Position numbers and translations under genes: made by a program | NCBI GenBank assembly: GCA_028023455.1 | Contig: JAQFVV010000111.1 | Location: forward strand, 4,151,416-4,215,415 | Length of the DNA: 64,000 nucleotides | DNA from: Epiperipatus broadwayi | Taxonomy: Eukaryota; Onychophora; Udeonychophora; Euonychophora; Peripatidae | Direction: 5' to 3' | In this document: in pieces, positions 25,758 through 35,465 of the stretch | Layout of the letters: each line of letters starts with the position of its first letter | Numbering within the stretch: the stretch's first letter is position 1 | Notes under the pieces: generated by a model | Told to the model about the DNA's origin: nothing | The model's database searches: none | The model's input: the letters and a program-made list of their open reading frames with translations, nothing else

Positions 25758-25764
25758 CGCACAT
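25690..25764 (+). other. tRNA-like segment (possible Pol III promoter)
   Basis: The segment starting at 'gggtcagccaaataag' and ending in 'gagttcgaatcccgc' has about the right spacing for A and B boxes of a tRNA-derived promoter. The B box is convincing and the A box weak. No complete cloverleaf could be drawn, so it is not called a tRNA gene. It continues into 'acatattacatatataaatgcagg'. Confidence 0.4.
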
Positions 25765-25769
25765 ATTAC

Positions 25770-26535
25770 ATATATAAATGCAGGTTTAAGCCTGTACAAT
25801 GTATTAAAAAAGATACTGTAATAAAAAACAAACAAAAAAAGAGTGAAAGAATCTATAATCACTGAAAAAAAGTGATGGCAAAAAGTTATATTGATTTATT
25901 CAAATATTGAAAAATCTATAAATAACAACAAAACCGCAATTATTAAAAAAAAAGATGATGTAGATTGTCTGCAATTTTAGTCTTACAACATATATGCAAA
26001 TATATTCATAAAAATATACAAAATGTAATGCACAGAATTTTATTTAAAGAAATTCTAAAATTATTATCTGAAAATTTGAGATGCATAAAGTCAAATTGAA
26101 CATTTAATTTACAGATTTAAAACAATAATATTTGCCTACTCCTTGCTATAATGAATATATATGATAGATTAATGTGTATAAAATAGAGTATTAGGTTGCT
26201 AGTCATTGTAGCGGCAATTCATTTTCTTGATATTTTGATAACTAATGATAAATCTTAAATTCAAAGAAACATTGTAGTTTTATGAAAGGATGAGAAGTGT
26301 AATATCTAAAAAAATACTATATAATATATTGATTTCATTCAAATGCATGATTACAAAGTATAGTAAATAATACACAGAAGTAAATAAAAATTCAAATTCA
26401 ATTTTTTATATAAATATACACATAAGGTATTTACAACCATTCTATAGATAGGTTGTAGGGAACTTAAAAGTTCAAATCCAAGTCCCTTATAATTACACTA
26501 AGTTTAGTATAGACAATGTACATATATTTAAATAT
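25770..26535. other. Unassigned AT-rich DNA
   Basis: Mostly featureless. A small patch at 26460-26490 ('aagttcaaatccaag') is B-box-like, as are some repeats here, but nothing around it is diagnostic. Confidence 0.4.
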
Positions 26536-26539
26536 TGTA

Positions 26540-27920
26540 CACATATATAAGTAGAGAAATTTAGACATGATTTTTCAGTCTATATATATTTGTCCTCCAC
26601 TCCATTTCAAACAACTCACACCCATGGTCACATACATGCAAAAAAATAGATAATTGTCAATATATGTATTTTATGCAGAACCAGCCCTCAATAGTTTGTG
26701 CCAAATCATAATCTCCCACACATATATACAATCAGTGTTCAGCATATATTAAGACAGAAGTTTTTATAATCTTATGAACAGGCTTCAATCTTCTCACCAT
26801 TCCAACTATTCAGCCATCCATTTCATAGAAAAACCAATGATGGAACATTCAAAAACCTTGGTGGACTTAATATTGAAGTCATACTCTTGTAGACATTACA
26901 CCAATGAAGCCCTCATATTATTGGACTATTACATATCCATATTCTAATAGAAGAAAAATGGTCTGAATTTATAGATGTAACCTATTTCCAAAGCAATATG
27001 TAATTAGCCTATTCTTTCAGTGTACTGAATATTTCTTATATAAGTAAAGAGAGAGATTTCAACTTAGAATTTTTTAGCCTAAATTCATCCTCCACTAAAT
27101 CTCAAACAACTGACACCCATGACAGTATACATGACAAAAAGATAGATGATCTCCAAATATGTTTTGTGCAGAACTAGATCTCATTCGTTGGGACAGATAA
27201 TAATCTCCCACACATATATACAATCAGGGTTCATCTTATATTAAGATAAGAATTCCTTAAATTTTAATGGTCATGCTTTAAGCTTCTCATTCTTTTAAGA
27301 ACTCGACTGTCTATTTTATTAAAAATCAATGATTGAATGCTCAAAACCCTTGGTGGATTTGATATAGTCATCCCCATGTAGACATTATGTCAATCTAACC
27401 TCTCATTTTATCAGACCATTATGTATCCATATATTAATGGAAAAGAGATGGGCTAAACTTATAGATGTAATCTATTTTCAAGACAGCATGTAATCAGCCT
27501 ATTTATTCAGTTTAGTTCATCCCATCCATTTTGTATTAACATATGAATATGTAATGGTCCAGTAATATCCTTGACTACATGGACAGAATTACAATATCTA
27601 ATCTACCAAATGCTTTAAGCATGTCATCATTGGTTTTTCGGTGAAGTGGATTGTTGAATAGTTGGAAGAGTGAGAATACTGAAGTATATTCATTAAAGTT
27701 TAAAGAACTGCTATCTTAATAGAAGACAAATACTGATGGTATATATGTGTGAGAGATTATAATCTGGTCGAACTGATGGATGCTGGTTGTACATGAAATT
27801 CATAAATTAGTGACCATTTACCTCTTTTGCATGCGTCTTGGGTATTATTTTTGTAAGATGTAGTGGACTGAATATAGATTGAAAAATCCTATTTCAAATT
27901 CTTATATAAGAAACATTCAG
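26540..27920. mobile_element. Three copies of the ~500-bp interspersed repeat (two direct, one inverted)
   Basis: Copy 1 (26540-27050) and copy 2 (27050-27520) are direct tandem neighbours sharing 'gataat..ccaaatatg', 'aatctcccacacatata', 'caatgatgga..gctcaaa', 'ccttggtgga' and 'acattacatatccatat'. Copy 3 (about 27520-27920) is the reverse complement, giving a tail-to-tail arrangement with copy 2; its end 'tcttatataagaaacattcag' mirrors the end of copy 1 ('ctgaatatttcttatataag'). None encodes protein. It belongs with the palindrome at 25.5 kb and the inverted pair at 52 kb. The mobility class is unknown, although B-box-like ends suggest a Pol III origin. Confidence 0.72.
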
Positions 27921-28069
27921 CACACTAAAAAAATAAATTATATATATATATATGAAAAACAAAAAGCAAGTTAAAAACTTGCTAACGCTTGTATTGAAAG
28001 TGGAATTAAAGTTAGAGATAGTGAATGCTTGCTCTGACGTTTATGTAAACATACGCTTGCTGGTGTTTT

Positions 28070-28076
28070 TGGTAAA

Positions 28077-28107
<31 letters not shown>

Positions 28108-28112
28108 AACAT
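28070..28112. repeat. (CA)n(TA)n microsatellite
   Basis: A short CA run continues into TA repeats just outside the left end of the PLE palindrome. Confidence 0.9.
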
Positions 28113-28199
28113 TACAAGCATAAAGCTAAACTAGTCAATATAAAATCAAAACTACCCCAAATCTAAAACTAAACCAGACCAGCATAAAAATAATATTAA

Positions 28200-28252
28200 A
28201 TCACAACCTAAGGTTTCACTGCTACAAGCAGACTTCTCAAGTGTAAAGAACT
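28200..28252 (-). ncRNA. Hammerhead-like core in PLE terminal region (left arm, candidate)
   Basis: The reverse complement reads 'cttgagaagtctgcttgtag' followed by 'cagtgaaaccttaggtt'. A stem CTGC/GCAG is followed by GAAA, and then ACC-TTA-GGT could form a tiny stem III. The CUGANGA box is imperfect (CTTGAGA). GIY-YIG PLEs are known to carry hammerhead ribozymes in their pseudo-LTRs, which is the reason to flag it. Activity is doubtful. Confidence 0.3.
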
Positions 28253-28282
28253 ACAAAAAAAAACTACACAATATATATACTA

Positions 28283-28882
28283 TTAAAAACTACCCACAAA
28301 TCCATTCACTTCCCATCCATCCTTAATATTAAAAGAACTCTTAAATAAGTTAATTGCTTCAGAATAATAAATTTTCAATAATAAAGACTCTTTAATTCTT
28401 CTTTTGATTTCATTTCTCTCAAAGAAGACAACCTTAGCTTCATCAAAATCAATAGTGTGGCCTGTATATTTTTCATGGACATACAAAGCAGAACTAAGAT
28501 ATCTATTTTTAACTCTACTTTTATGAACCTTTATTCTTTCATTTAAACTCAAACTACTCTGACCTATGTAAACCTTCTTACAAAATAAACAAGGAATAAA
28601 ATATACTACACCAGGAATAGTCTTTCTATCAAAAACTTCTTTTCTATTATTTAATAAATTATTCAATGTAACACCCCCTTTCCAAGCAATTTTCTTATTT
28701 CCAAACAATTTACTATTTCTACACACAATTTTATAAGAAGGCAATTTAAATGGCAAAGAAATAAAATCATATTTTTCTTTAACCTTTACATCTTTACAAA
28801 TATTACTATTAAATAAAATACTTTTAACAAATTTATCAGAATATCCAACACTCAAATAATCTTTATAAAATTGATATTTCAA
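28283..28882 (-). CDS. PLE GIY-YIG endonuclease domain, left arm (open, 5'-truncated)
   Basis: This 199-codon open frame is the C-terminal part of a Penelope-like polyprotein. The order is a basic linker with YDFISLPFKLPSYKIVC at residues ~38-54, then the GIY-YIG core GVVYFIPCLFCKKVYIGQS at about 92-110 with the PLE-typical CxxC pair between GVVY and YIG, then LNERIKVHK with the conserved Arg and His, then YVHEKYTGHTIDFDEAKVVF and IKESLLLK. It ends at a stop about 33 residues after that block. The RT domain is absent; the first codons come from the palindrome spacer, so the annotated Met is not a natural start. The domain normally nicks target DNA for insertion. Whether it is expressed is unknown. 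It is the best-preserved protein domain in the window. Confidence 0.85.
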   Translation of the reverse strand: MKYQFYKDYLSVGYSDKFVKSILFNSNICKDVKVKEKYDFISLPFKLPSYKIVCRNSKLFGNKKIAWKGGVTLNNLLNNRKEVFDRKTIPGVVYFIPCLFCKKVYIGQSSLSLNERIKVHKSRVKNRYLSSALYVHEKYTGHTIDFDEAKVVFFERNEIKRRIKESLLLKIYYSEAINLFKSSFNIKDGWEVNGFVGSF

Positions 28883-29461
28883 GATTATTTGAGTGTTGGA
28901 TACTCTGATAAATTTGTTAAAAGTATTTTATTTAATAGTAATATTTGTAAGGATGTAAAGGTTAAAGAAAAATATGATTTTATTTCTTTGCCATTTAAAT
29001 TGTCTTCTTATAAAATTGTGTGTAGAAATAGTAAATTGTTTGGAAATAAGAAAATTGCTTGGAAAGGGGGTGTTACATTGAATAATTTATTAAATAATAC
29101 AAAATAAGTTTTTGATAGAAAGACTATTCCTGGTGTAGTATATTTTATTCCTTGTTTATTTTGTAAGAAGGTTTACATAGGTCAGAGTAGTTTGAGTTTA
29201 AATGAAAGAATAAAGGTTCATAAAAGTAGAGTTAAAAATAGATATCTTAGTTCTGCTTTGTATGTCCATGAAAAAGATACAGGCCACACTATTGATTTTG
29301 ATGAAGCTAAGGTTGTCTTCTTTGAGAGAAATGAAATCAAAAGAAGAATTAAAGAGTCTTTATTATTGAAAAATTATTATTCTGAAGCAATTAACTTATT
29401 TAAGAGTTCTTTTAATATTAAGGGTGGATGGGAAGTGAATGGATTTGTGGGTAGTTTTTAA
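28871..29461 (+). pseudogene. PLE GIY-YIG endonuclease domain, right arm (nonsense mutation)
   Basis: This is the mirror-image copy of the left-arm frame. It is identical in nearly every residue but is cut by a TAA at about 29105, after the block GGVTLNNLLNN, which lies just upstream of the GIY-YIG core. The frame resumes with the same core, and an ATG-started segment runs 29192-29461. Differences from the left arm are few (for example YVHEKDTGH against YVHEKYTGH), so the nonsense change is young. It shares the spacer with the left arm and points outward. Confidence 0.85.
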
Positions 29462-29465
29462 TAGT

Positions 29466-29492
29466 ATATATATATATATATATATACTATTA

Positions 29493-29533
<41 letters not shown>
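29466..29533. repeat. (TA)n microsatellite inside PLE right arm
   Basis: Two TA blocks are separated by 'ctattaaaaa'. The corresponding site in the left arm (about 28271-28280) has only a few TA units, so this is an expansion after the palindrome formed. Confidence 0.9.
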
Positions 29534-29536
<3 letters not shown>

Positions 29537-29548
29537 GTAGTTTTTTTG

Positions 29549-29602
29549 TAGTTCTTTACACTTGAGAAGTCTGCTTGTAGCAGTGAAACCTTAGGTTGTG
29601 TT
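29549..29602 (+). ncRNA. Hammerhead-like core in PLE terminal region (right arm, candidate)
   Basis: Mirror copy of the left-arm motif: a CTTGAGA box, stem II CTGC..GCAG, GAAA at 29584-29587, then ACC-TTA-GGT. The box departs from the CUGANGA consensus by an extra T. Same caveats. Confidence 0.3.
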
Positions 29603-29739
29603 TTAATATTATTTTTATGCTGGTCTGGTTTAATTTTAGATTCGGGGTAGTTGTGATATATATATATATATACTCATGAATAAATGATAAATTCATAGTA
29701 TTATTTCCAGGAGCTTTCATGTAATAAAATATAATAGCT

Positions 29740-30625
29740 AAATAGCTGAAATTTCAGTACAATAACAAGTAACTTTTGTCAGAGCTTCTTTTTTCTCAAA
29801 TCATAAGAATGTTTGTGGTGAGATTTAAAATCTTTTTTTTCTTTGTTATTTTCTCTTCATTTTCAATTTCTGTTGGTTGAGAAGTTTAAAAAAATATTTT
29901 ATCCTCCATTAGCTTTGTCGAAATATTATCAATTTTCTTTAATTCACCCTTTTTATTTATGCTCTTAAATCTTTTAAAAATCTCTATAGCTCTCCTTAGC
30001 AGTTCCTAGTCATATTGTTCAGTTTTTACCAAAATATGTGTCTTATTAAAATTAATGCCATGGTTAGTCAATTTAATGTGAATAAATGCCGGACAAATTA
30101 TATTTTTCTGTAAATTCCATAATGTGTTTTTTCTTTCTTGTGTTTATTCTATGATTGGTTTTTCCAATTTGTGGTTTATAACATATTCCATGTAGAGTTT
30201 GTTTACATTCATATATTGGATAGACCAATTATAGAATAAATATAAAAAATGAAGTGCACATTTTGCTAGTTAGAAAATAATCTAATTTACCAACCATTTA
30301 TTCACACATTAAATCAATTATCCATAACATTAATTTTAATAAAAACGTATTCTGGCAAAAATTAAACATTAGGACCAGAGACTTATAAAGGAAACTATAT
30401 TAAAAGAGCTAAGAGAATGAATGAAAAGCATGAATTAAAAGAAAATTAACAATATTTTGGTAAAGCTATTGGAGAATAAAATGTTTTTTTTAAACATCTC
30501 AACCAATAGAATTTGAGAATGAGGAAAAAAAATTATGATTTTAGATCTCACCACACACATTGTTATGATTTGAGAAAGAAGTTCTGAGGAAAGTACTTCT
30601 TATTGTAGTGAAACAAAACCTAATG
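29740..30625. mobile_element. Second, older inverted PLE pair
   Basis: The outer parts are reverse complements: 29785-29920 ('ctcaaatcataagaatg' to 'ttggttgagaagttt') pairs with 30465-30590 ('aaacatctcaaccaat' to 'cattgttatgatttgag'). The inner parts, 'tagctttgtcgaaatattatcaattttc' at 29911 against the reverse complement of 30440-30475, also pair. The plus-strand half near 30195-30240 reads like a worn GIY-YIG segment ('tgtttacattcatatattgg', compare VY..YIG). All frames are broken. This appears to be an older version of the palindromic arrangement at 28.2-29.7 kb. Confidence 0.55.
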
Positions 30626-30630
30626 ATAAA
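30580..30630 (+). ncRNA. Hammerhead-like core, copy c (candidate)
   Basis: CTGAGGA at 30593-30599 fits CUGANGA exactly. It is followed by an imperfect stem AGTAC..GTAGT and GAAAC at 30610-30614. The inverted partner at 29785-29750 (minus) has CTGACAA, stem GTTAC..TGTAC and GAAA. One copy keeps the box and the other keeps more of the stem, as expected for decayed copies of one structured motif. Stem III is not obvious. Confidence 0.33.
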
Positions 30631-30765
30631 CTAGTCAATAAAATAATTTAAATTATCCCAAATTCAAAATTAAACAAGTCAAAGCAAAAAAAAATCAGTA
30701 ACACAAACAATGGTTTCCCTGCCAAAGAAGACATCTCAAATTCAAAGGAATAAAAAAACATATCA

Positions 30766-30807
<42 letters not shown>

Positions 30808-31330
30808 CCCATAATTGCCAATTACATAACAAACACCTTTAGTGTTAAAAGAATTTTTAAACAAGTTAATTGCTTCAATATTATAAAATTTCAATAATCA
30901 AGGTTCTTTAATTTTTCTTTTAATTTCATTTCTTTTAAAGAAGACAACATTAGCATTATCAAATCTAATACTACAACCTGCATCTCTTTTATTGAAGTAT
31001 AAAGCAGAATTAAAATATTTCTTTTAAACCTATTTTTATGAATTTTTTATGCTTTCATTTAAACTTAGAATATTCTGAATTACAACCCAAAGATAATATA
31101 CACTATTCCAGGAATAACATTATTATCAAAAATCTCCTTTGTATTACTGAATAAATTATTCAACAGAATACACCTCTTCAAAGCAATTTTTTATTACCAA
31201 ATAAATTAATATTCTTGCTTAAAATTTTATATAAAAAGAATTTAAAAGGCAAACAAATAAAATCATATTTTTATTTATCCTTTACATTATCAACATTATT
31301 AATAAAACTTTTAATTTTAAATTTGGGATA
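30600..31330 (-). mobile_element. Degraded PLE copy related to the 28-29 kb palindrome
   Basis: The minus strand from 31320 to 30820 follows the left-arm endonuclease sequence with many substitutions ('acaagttaattgcttcaatattataaaatttcaata' against 28347-28380; 'aaagaagacaac' against 28420). It is followed by the terminal region at 30600-30760 ('aaactagtcaataaa', 'ggtttccctg', 'acatctcaaattcaaagg'). All frames are interrupted. A TA microsatellite lies at 30776-30803. Confidence 0.7.
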
Positions 31331-31499
31331 ATTTTAATTATCTGCAAAAAGAAATTTGTTGTTAACCGACTTTTTGATTCTTCTTGGAGGCCTTAAAGGA
31401 ACTGAACAAGGCAATTATTTAATATTTACTCGATGCATTCTTGTCAACGCAGCTTTTATTAATAAGTGATTATTTATATAGTGTACAAAATAGTATATA

Positions 31500-31930
31500 C
31501 AAGCGCTTTAACACGTTGGGAAGAAGCTGTTAATGATAAAAAAAACCCATCAAAATAAATTAATGCAGATCTAATGCTGTCGAAGTTTTGTCCCTCGTAT
31601 TCATGGCCAAAACAGATTTTACATCATTGTTGTGATATTGATAAATGGTAATGTATGTAAATGCGTATGTAAATTAACATCCATTTTCTGGAGATAGAAA
31701 AACATGTGTACAAAAATAAATGGGCTGCTCACCAACATGCATTAACTGGCGTGGTAAGTTTATTAGCTTTTTACCTGAATTTAAGCTCAAGAAACGTCGT
31801 GGTTCTTTTTTATAATGCCTGATAGCACTTAACTGTAATCAGTTGAAAATTTTGAAGGCAGAACTAATGTGTGTGTGTGTGTGTGAATAAAAAAAGTTTT
31901 AAAAGATATTTACAATAACGACAGACAAAA
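31500..31930. other. Extra ~430-bp segment in LINE 5' leader
   Basis: This sequence is GC-richer than its surroundings ('aagcgctttaacacgttggg', 'ccctcgtattcatggcc', 'aagaaacgtcgtggttc') and ends in (TG)n at about 31870-31885. It is absent at the matching point of the LINE copy at 62165-62340. It is probably an independent insertion; I do not recognise it. Confidence 0.45.
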
Positions 31931-32204
31931 AATGAATCATACATCTAAGTCACAGGAAGCTGAAAGGCACTAGCCATGGCAGTGGTAGTGGATAAAAACC
32001 AAATGTGATAAAAATCTCCTGCTTGTGGACCCAAACTTCCATTTGATGATGACATTTTATTTAGGTATGTCTAACTGCATAACAGTTTTACATGATGGAA
32101 TATTGCAAGAATTGAAGAAAGAACTGTCTCATATTAAATGGGACATGATTGGACTTTGGTAAGTTAAAAAAATGTGAAAAGGCAATTGATTTACAAATGA
32201 ACAT

Positions 32205-32420
32205 GTGTTATTCTATGAAGGCACAAACATTGGAAATACAAGTGGAGTAGGATTTATTATAAATACAAAATGGAAGAACAACATTGTGGAGATTGATGGT
32301 GTATCAAACAGAGTAGTATCATTCATTTTTCAACTTAATAACATATATCAAAGAAAGATAATTGAGATTTATGTCACATCATGTTTTCATTATGATGATG
32401 AAGTAGAGGTTTTTACATGA
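32205..32420 (+). pseudogene. LINE endonuclease fragment
   Basis: A 71-codon open remnant of the apurinic-type endonuclease domain of the RTE-like LINE. It shows NTSGVGFIINTKWKNNIVEI, matching the parallel site at about 62600-62690. After it the frame shifts; the catalytic-core block (family form MGDFNARIG) follows out of frame near 32465-32490. The domain would cut target DNA for reverse transcription. Confidence 0.75.
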
Positions 32421-33824
32421 ATGTACCAAAAACTTTTGATCAGACAAACAACATTTTAAAATTATAATGAGGAATTTTAATGCTAGAATCAGTAAACAAC
32501 TGAAAGATGAAAGTGGTGAAGATAAATTTGATTATTGTGATAGAAATGGTAAAGTGCTATAGACTTGTGGAGTTTGTGAAAAAAGAAAAATTTATATTAA
32601 CTTTTTTTTTGAAAAAAAAAAAGTTAAATAAAAATGGATACAAAAAAATTCAGATGAAAATATATTAGGATTATATTATATTTTGACTAACAGAAAATAT
32701 GTATTTTAAGATTGTAATGTTTTAAATAAATTCAACACACGAAATGATCATCAATTAATAAGATGTAAAATACATGTTTATGCAAAACTAGAGAGTCAAA
32801 AGTATTAAGAAAAAACAATATTTACAGTTCAATATTCTTAATTTTCAGAAACATTCCAATAAATTTAAATTATAACTTGAAAATTGTTTTCACATATTAA
32901 CAGATTTTTAACAAGCTTCATATATGAATGAAGTCAATACAAAAATAATGGATACTATTTTAAAAACTGCAACAAAGATAACTAGTAGTAAAAACAGCCT
33001 TTGATCAGTAAATGTCTTTTGAAACAAAGCAATTTATGAAGAAAAAAGGAATATTAAAATATATAAAAATGATGTATTAAAAAGGGTTGACTATTTTGAA
33101 TTTTGTAAAATGGTGTGAAAAAAAGTTAATTATGATTTAATAAAGTATAATTGTGAACTAGTGAGGAAAGTTGTAGAAGAGAATAAAAGTATCAAGAGAA
33201 TAGAATATTATCTTGGTATTGGTAGGAAACTTACTTCTGCAATAAAAAAATAAGATGGAATTATTATTAAAAATATAGGTGTCATCATGAAATGTGTAGA
33301 AGAGTTCTATTAAAAATTATATAGCAATGAAATTAAAATTAAATTGAGAGACTGCAAAACTCTTGCACTCATCACTATCTGACAGCCAATCAGATCATAA
33401 ATACAAGACAGAGAATTTAACAAGAATTGGGCAGTCCACCATATTATCTCTTACAACAATATCTTTTAAATGAAGAAGTTTAGCATACAATTAAATTTGT
33501 GAAAAAATGAAAAACTCCAGGTAATAATGAAATTATAATTGATATGTTAAAAGAAGCAGGAGAAGAAATATAATTTTTTTTAACAAAGTTATATATCAAA
33601 TGTCTAAATGATAAAGATGTACCAGTAGGATTGGAAGAATGTAGTATTAATATTAACATTTTAAAAATGTGATAAAGAAGATATTAGAAATTACAGACAA
33701 ATTAATCTTTTATCAGTTCTATACAAAATTTTGACCATAATAATAATACCTCATCTACAGAAAACTTTGGATTTTAATGAAACAAAATAACAAGATGGAT
33801 TTAAAAATGGTTTTGCTACAGTGG

Positions 33825-33828
<4 letters not shown>

Positions 33829-33918
<90 letters not shown>
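33829..33918. repeat. (TA)n microsatellite within LINE RT
   Basis: About 45 uninterrupted TA units lie between the codons for the RT block ending ..ATVDH and the following block ..REVIKRTNEYK. This creates a poly-(Ile-Tyr) tract in the plus-strand frame at 33821-34129. Confidence 0.96.
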
Positions 33919-33919
<1 letters not shown>

Positions 33920-33920
33920 A

Positions 33921-34370
33921 GAGAAGTTATAAAGAGGACCAATGAATATAAGTTACTATTTTGCTTTGGGTGTATAGATTATGAAAAGGCATTTGATTTT
34001 ATAAGCATGTTTTCAATGATTAAAGCATTGGCTCATCAAGGTATAGACCCAGGATATTGTGATATTTTGAAGAATACTTACAAAAATGCAAAAGTAACAA
34101 TTAATCACATAAGGGCATACAATAGATGACTCCTATCTGCAAAATATTTTACAGCAGTGCTGCAAGAAGTGTTTTGTGGATTCAAATGGGAAGCCAAAGG
34201 AATAAAAATAAATAGAAATTATTTAAATTATCCATATTTTGGTGATGATATAATTGTGTTTTGAAATAATGCTTTGAAGTTTCAAGAAATGTTGCAAGAG
34301 TTAGCAGATGAAAGTAATAAAATAGGCATAAAAGTAAATCCTATAAAGTCTAAAGTAATGTTCCATAAAT
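33921..34370 (+). pseudogene. LINE reverse transcriptase palm remnant
   Basis: Positions 33921-34129 contain LREVIKRTNEYK and CIDYEKAFDFISMFSMIKAL, the RT block with the first catalytic Asp (YEKAFD), then GYCDILKNTYKNAKVTI. Downstream, in other frames, come VLQEVFCGFKWE and a degenerate version of the second catalytic block (LDFADD elsewhere; here 'ccatattttggtgatgat', YFGDD). The frame is broken by the TA array upstream and several stops downstream. Confidence 0.72.
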
Positions 34371-34989
34371 TTTGTAAAAAAAAAAATAGATTAATAATGC
34401 TGAGTTAGAAAAAGTCAACAACTATAATTATCCTGATCAGATTATTACTAAAGATTAAAACACATTAAATAAAATTACAGAATTAAACTTGATTGATATG
34501 CTTTTAATAGAAATAATTTAATATTTGAAATAAATGTGTTTATGTGTTTGAAAAAGATGCTTTTAAATAAATCTCTGTTATCAGTTTTTACAAACGATGT
34601 GAGACTTGGACACTTGACAGAAGAGTAAAACAGACTTGAGAACACTCAATGAAGTATGGAGAGATATATGTAAGAAGTGACAAGAAGAGATCAAGAATAA
34701 AATTCATGAGTGAGAGAAAAAATAGGTGTTGCTGACATCATTAAAACAATTATGTGACTAAATTGAAGTTATGTTGGACATATTGTTAGAAGAGATATTA
34801 GATGGACAGCTGAAATCTTAAACTAGATTCCAAGTGATTGCAAAAACCTAGAATGAAATTGCATATGAGATAGATGGATAAAACAAGTGTGCTATAGTAA
34901 TGTGGAGAAGAGAGGCCAGAGAAGATGGATTGAACTTGAAGAACCTTTATCCTGCAGTGGATTGATAATGGTTGAAAATTATATATATA

Positions 34990-35430
34990 TATAGTGAAAC
35001 GGTATTATTTAGCCATCATCCCATTTCACCTACTATGTTCCATAGTAGTACTTTTCTCCAGTTCAAACCTGTCCTAGTCCATGTATATAAGCTTCTAATA
35101 GTTTGTTTTACTTGAAATAGCATATATTTGCATGGATCTGTGTGTATTTGTGTAGGTGCACACATCTAATATCTATATTATTGTTTGTATGTGTATAATG
35201 CATGCTCATTTATAAATTTAAAATTTAATAAAATGATATAATTTAAATAAAGTGCATAAACATTGTTATCTACATATATGTGAAAGAAGCCATAATGCAA
35301 TAGATTTAAAAGCATTACAACACTTTTAAATTAATTTAGATTTGCATTATTTTTGGTTTAAATCTCTTTATTAAAAGGCATGTATATAAAATTTTATTCC
35401 AGGGTAATCACACACACACACACGCACACG

Positions 35431-35465
<35 letters not shown>

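Larger units (their letters stand above)
28160..29655. mobile_element. Near-perfect ~1.5 kb palindrome of two head-to-head PLE copies
   Basis: Left arm 28160-28862 and right arm 28882-29655 are reverse complements with about 1-2% mismatches over the coding part, separated by a 19-nt spacer (28863-28881). The right arm carries about 60 bp of additional TA repeat (29466-29533). Each arm contains the 3' portion of a PLE (GIY-YIG endonuclease) followed by a terminal region ('cagtgaaaccttaggttgtg', 'atgctggtctggttt', 'ggggtagtt') resembling a PLE pseudo-LTR. Both copies are 5'-truncated at the same point, where they meet. Inverted, 5'-truncated PLE copies are known for this class; the high arm identity points to recent formation or gene conversion. 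Confidence 0.88.
31335..34985 (+). mobile_element. RTE-like LINE, most complete copy
   Basis: It runs from a 5' leader ('gaaatttgttgttaaccga' and 'ccttaaaggaactgaacaagg', shared with 62180) through endonuclease and RT to the conserved 3' end ('cctgcagtggattgataatgg') at about 34975. Readable parts: endonuclease at 32205-32420 (TSGVGFIINTKWKNNIVEID) and about 32470 (NFNARI); RT at about 33490-33540 (K-x-PGNN), 33690 (NYRQINLLSVLYKI), 33970-34000 (CIDYEKAFDFI), 34140-34370, and the C-terminal GHIVRR block near 34780. Frameshifts and stops are scattered throughout. About 430 bp at 31500-31930 are absent from the copy at 62165. A long (TA)n array interrupts the RT between the GF and DYEKAF blocks. 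Confidence 0.82.

Noticed and set aside
25746-25758. Functional tRNA gene
   Set aside because: Only the B box is good; no cloverleaf, acceptor stem or anticodon arm could be drawn.
33821-33920. Poly-(Ile-Tyr) N-terminus fused to RT palm sequence
   Set aside because: The TA array simply happens to be open in that frame; it is an insertion in a dead LINE, not a new fusion protein.
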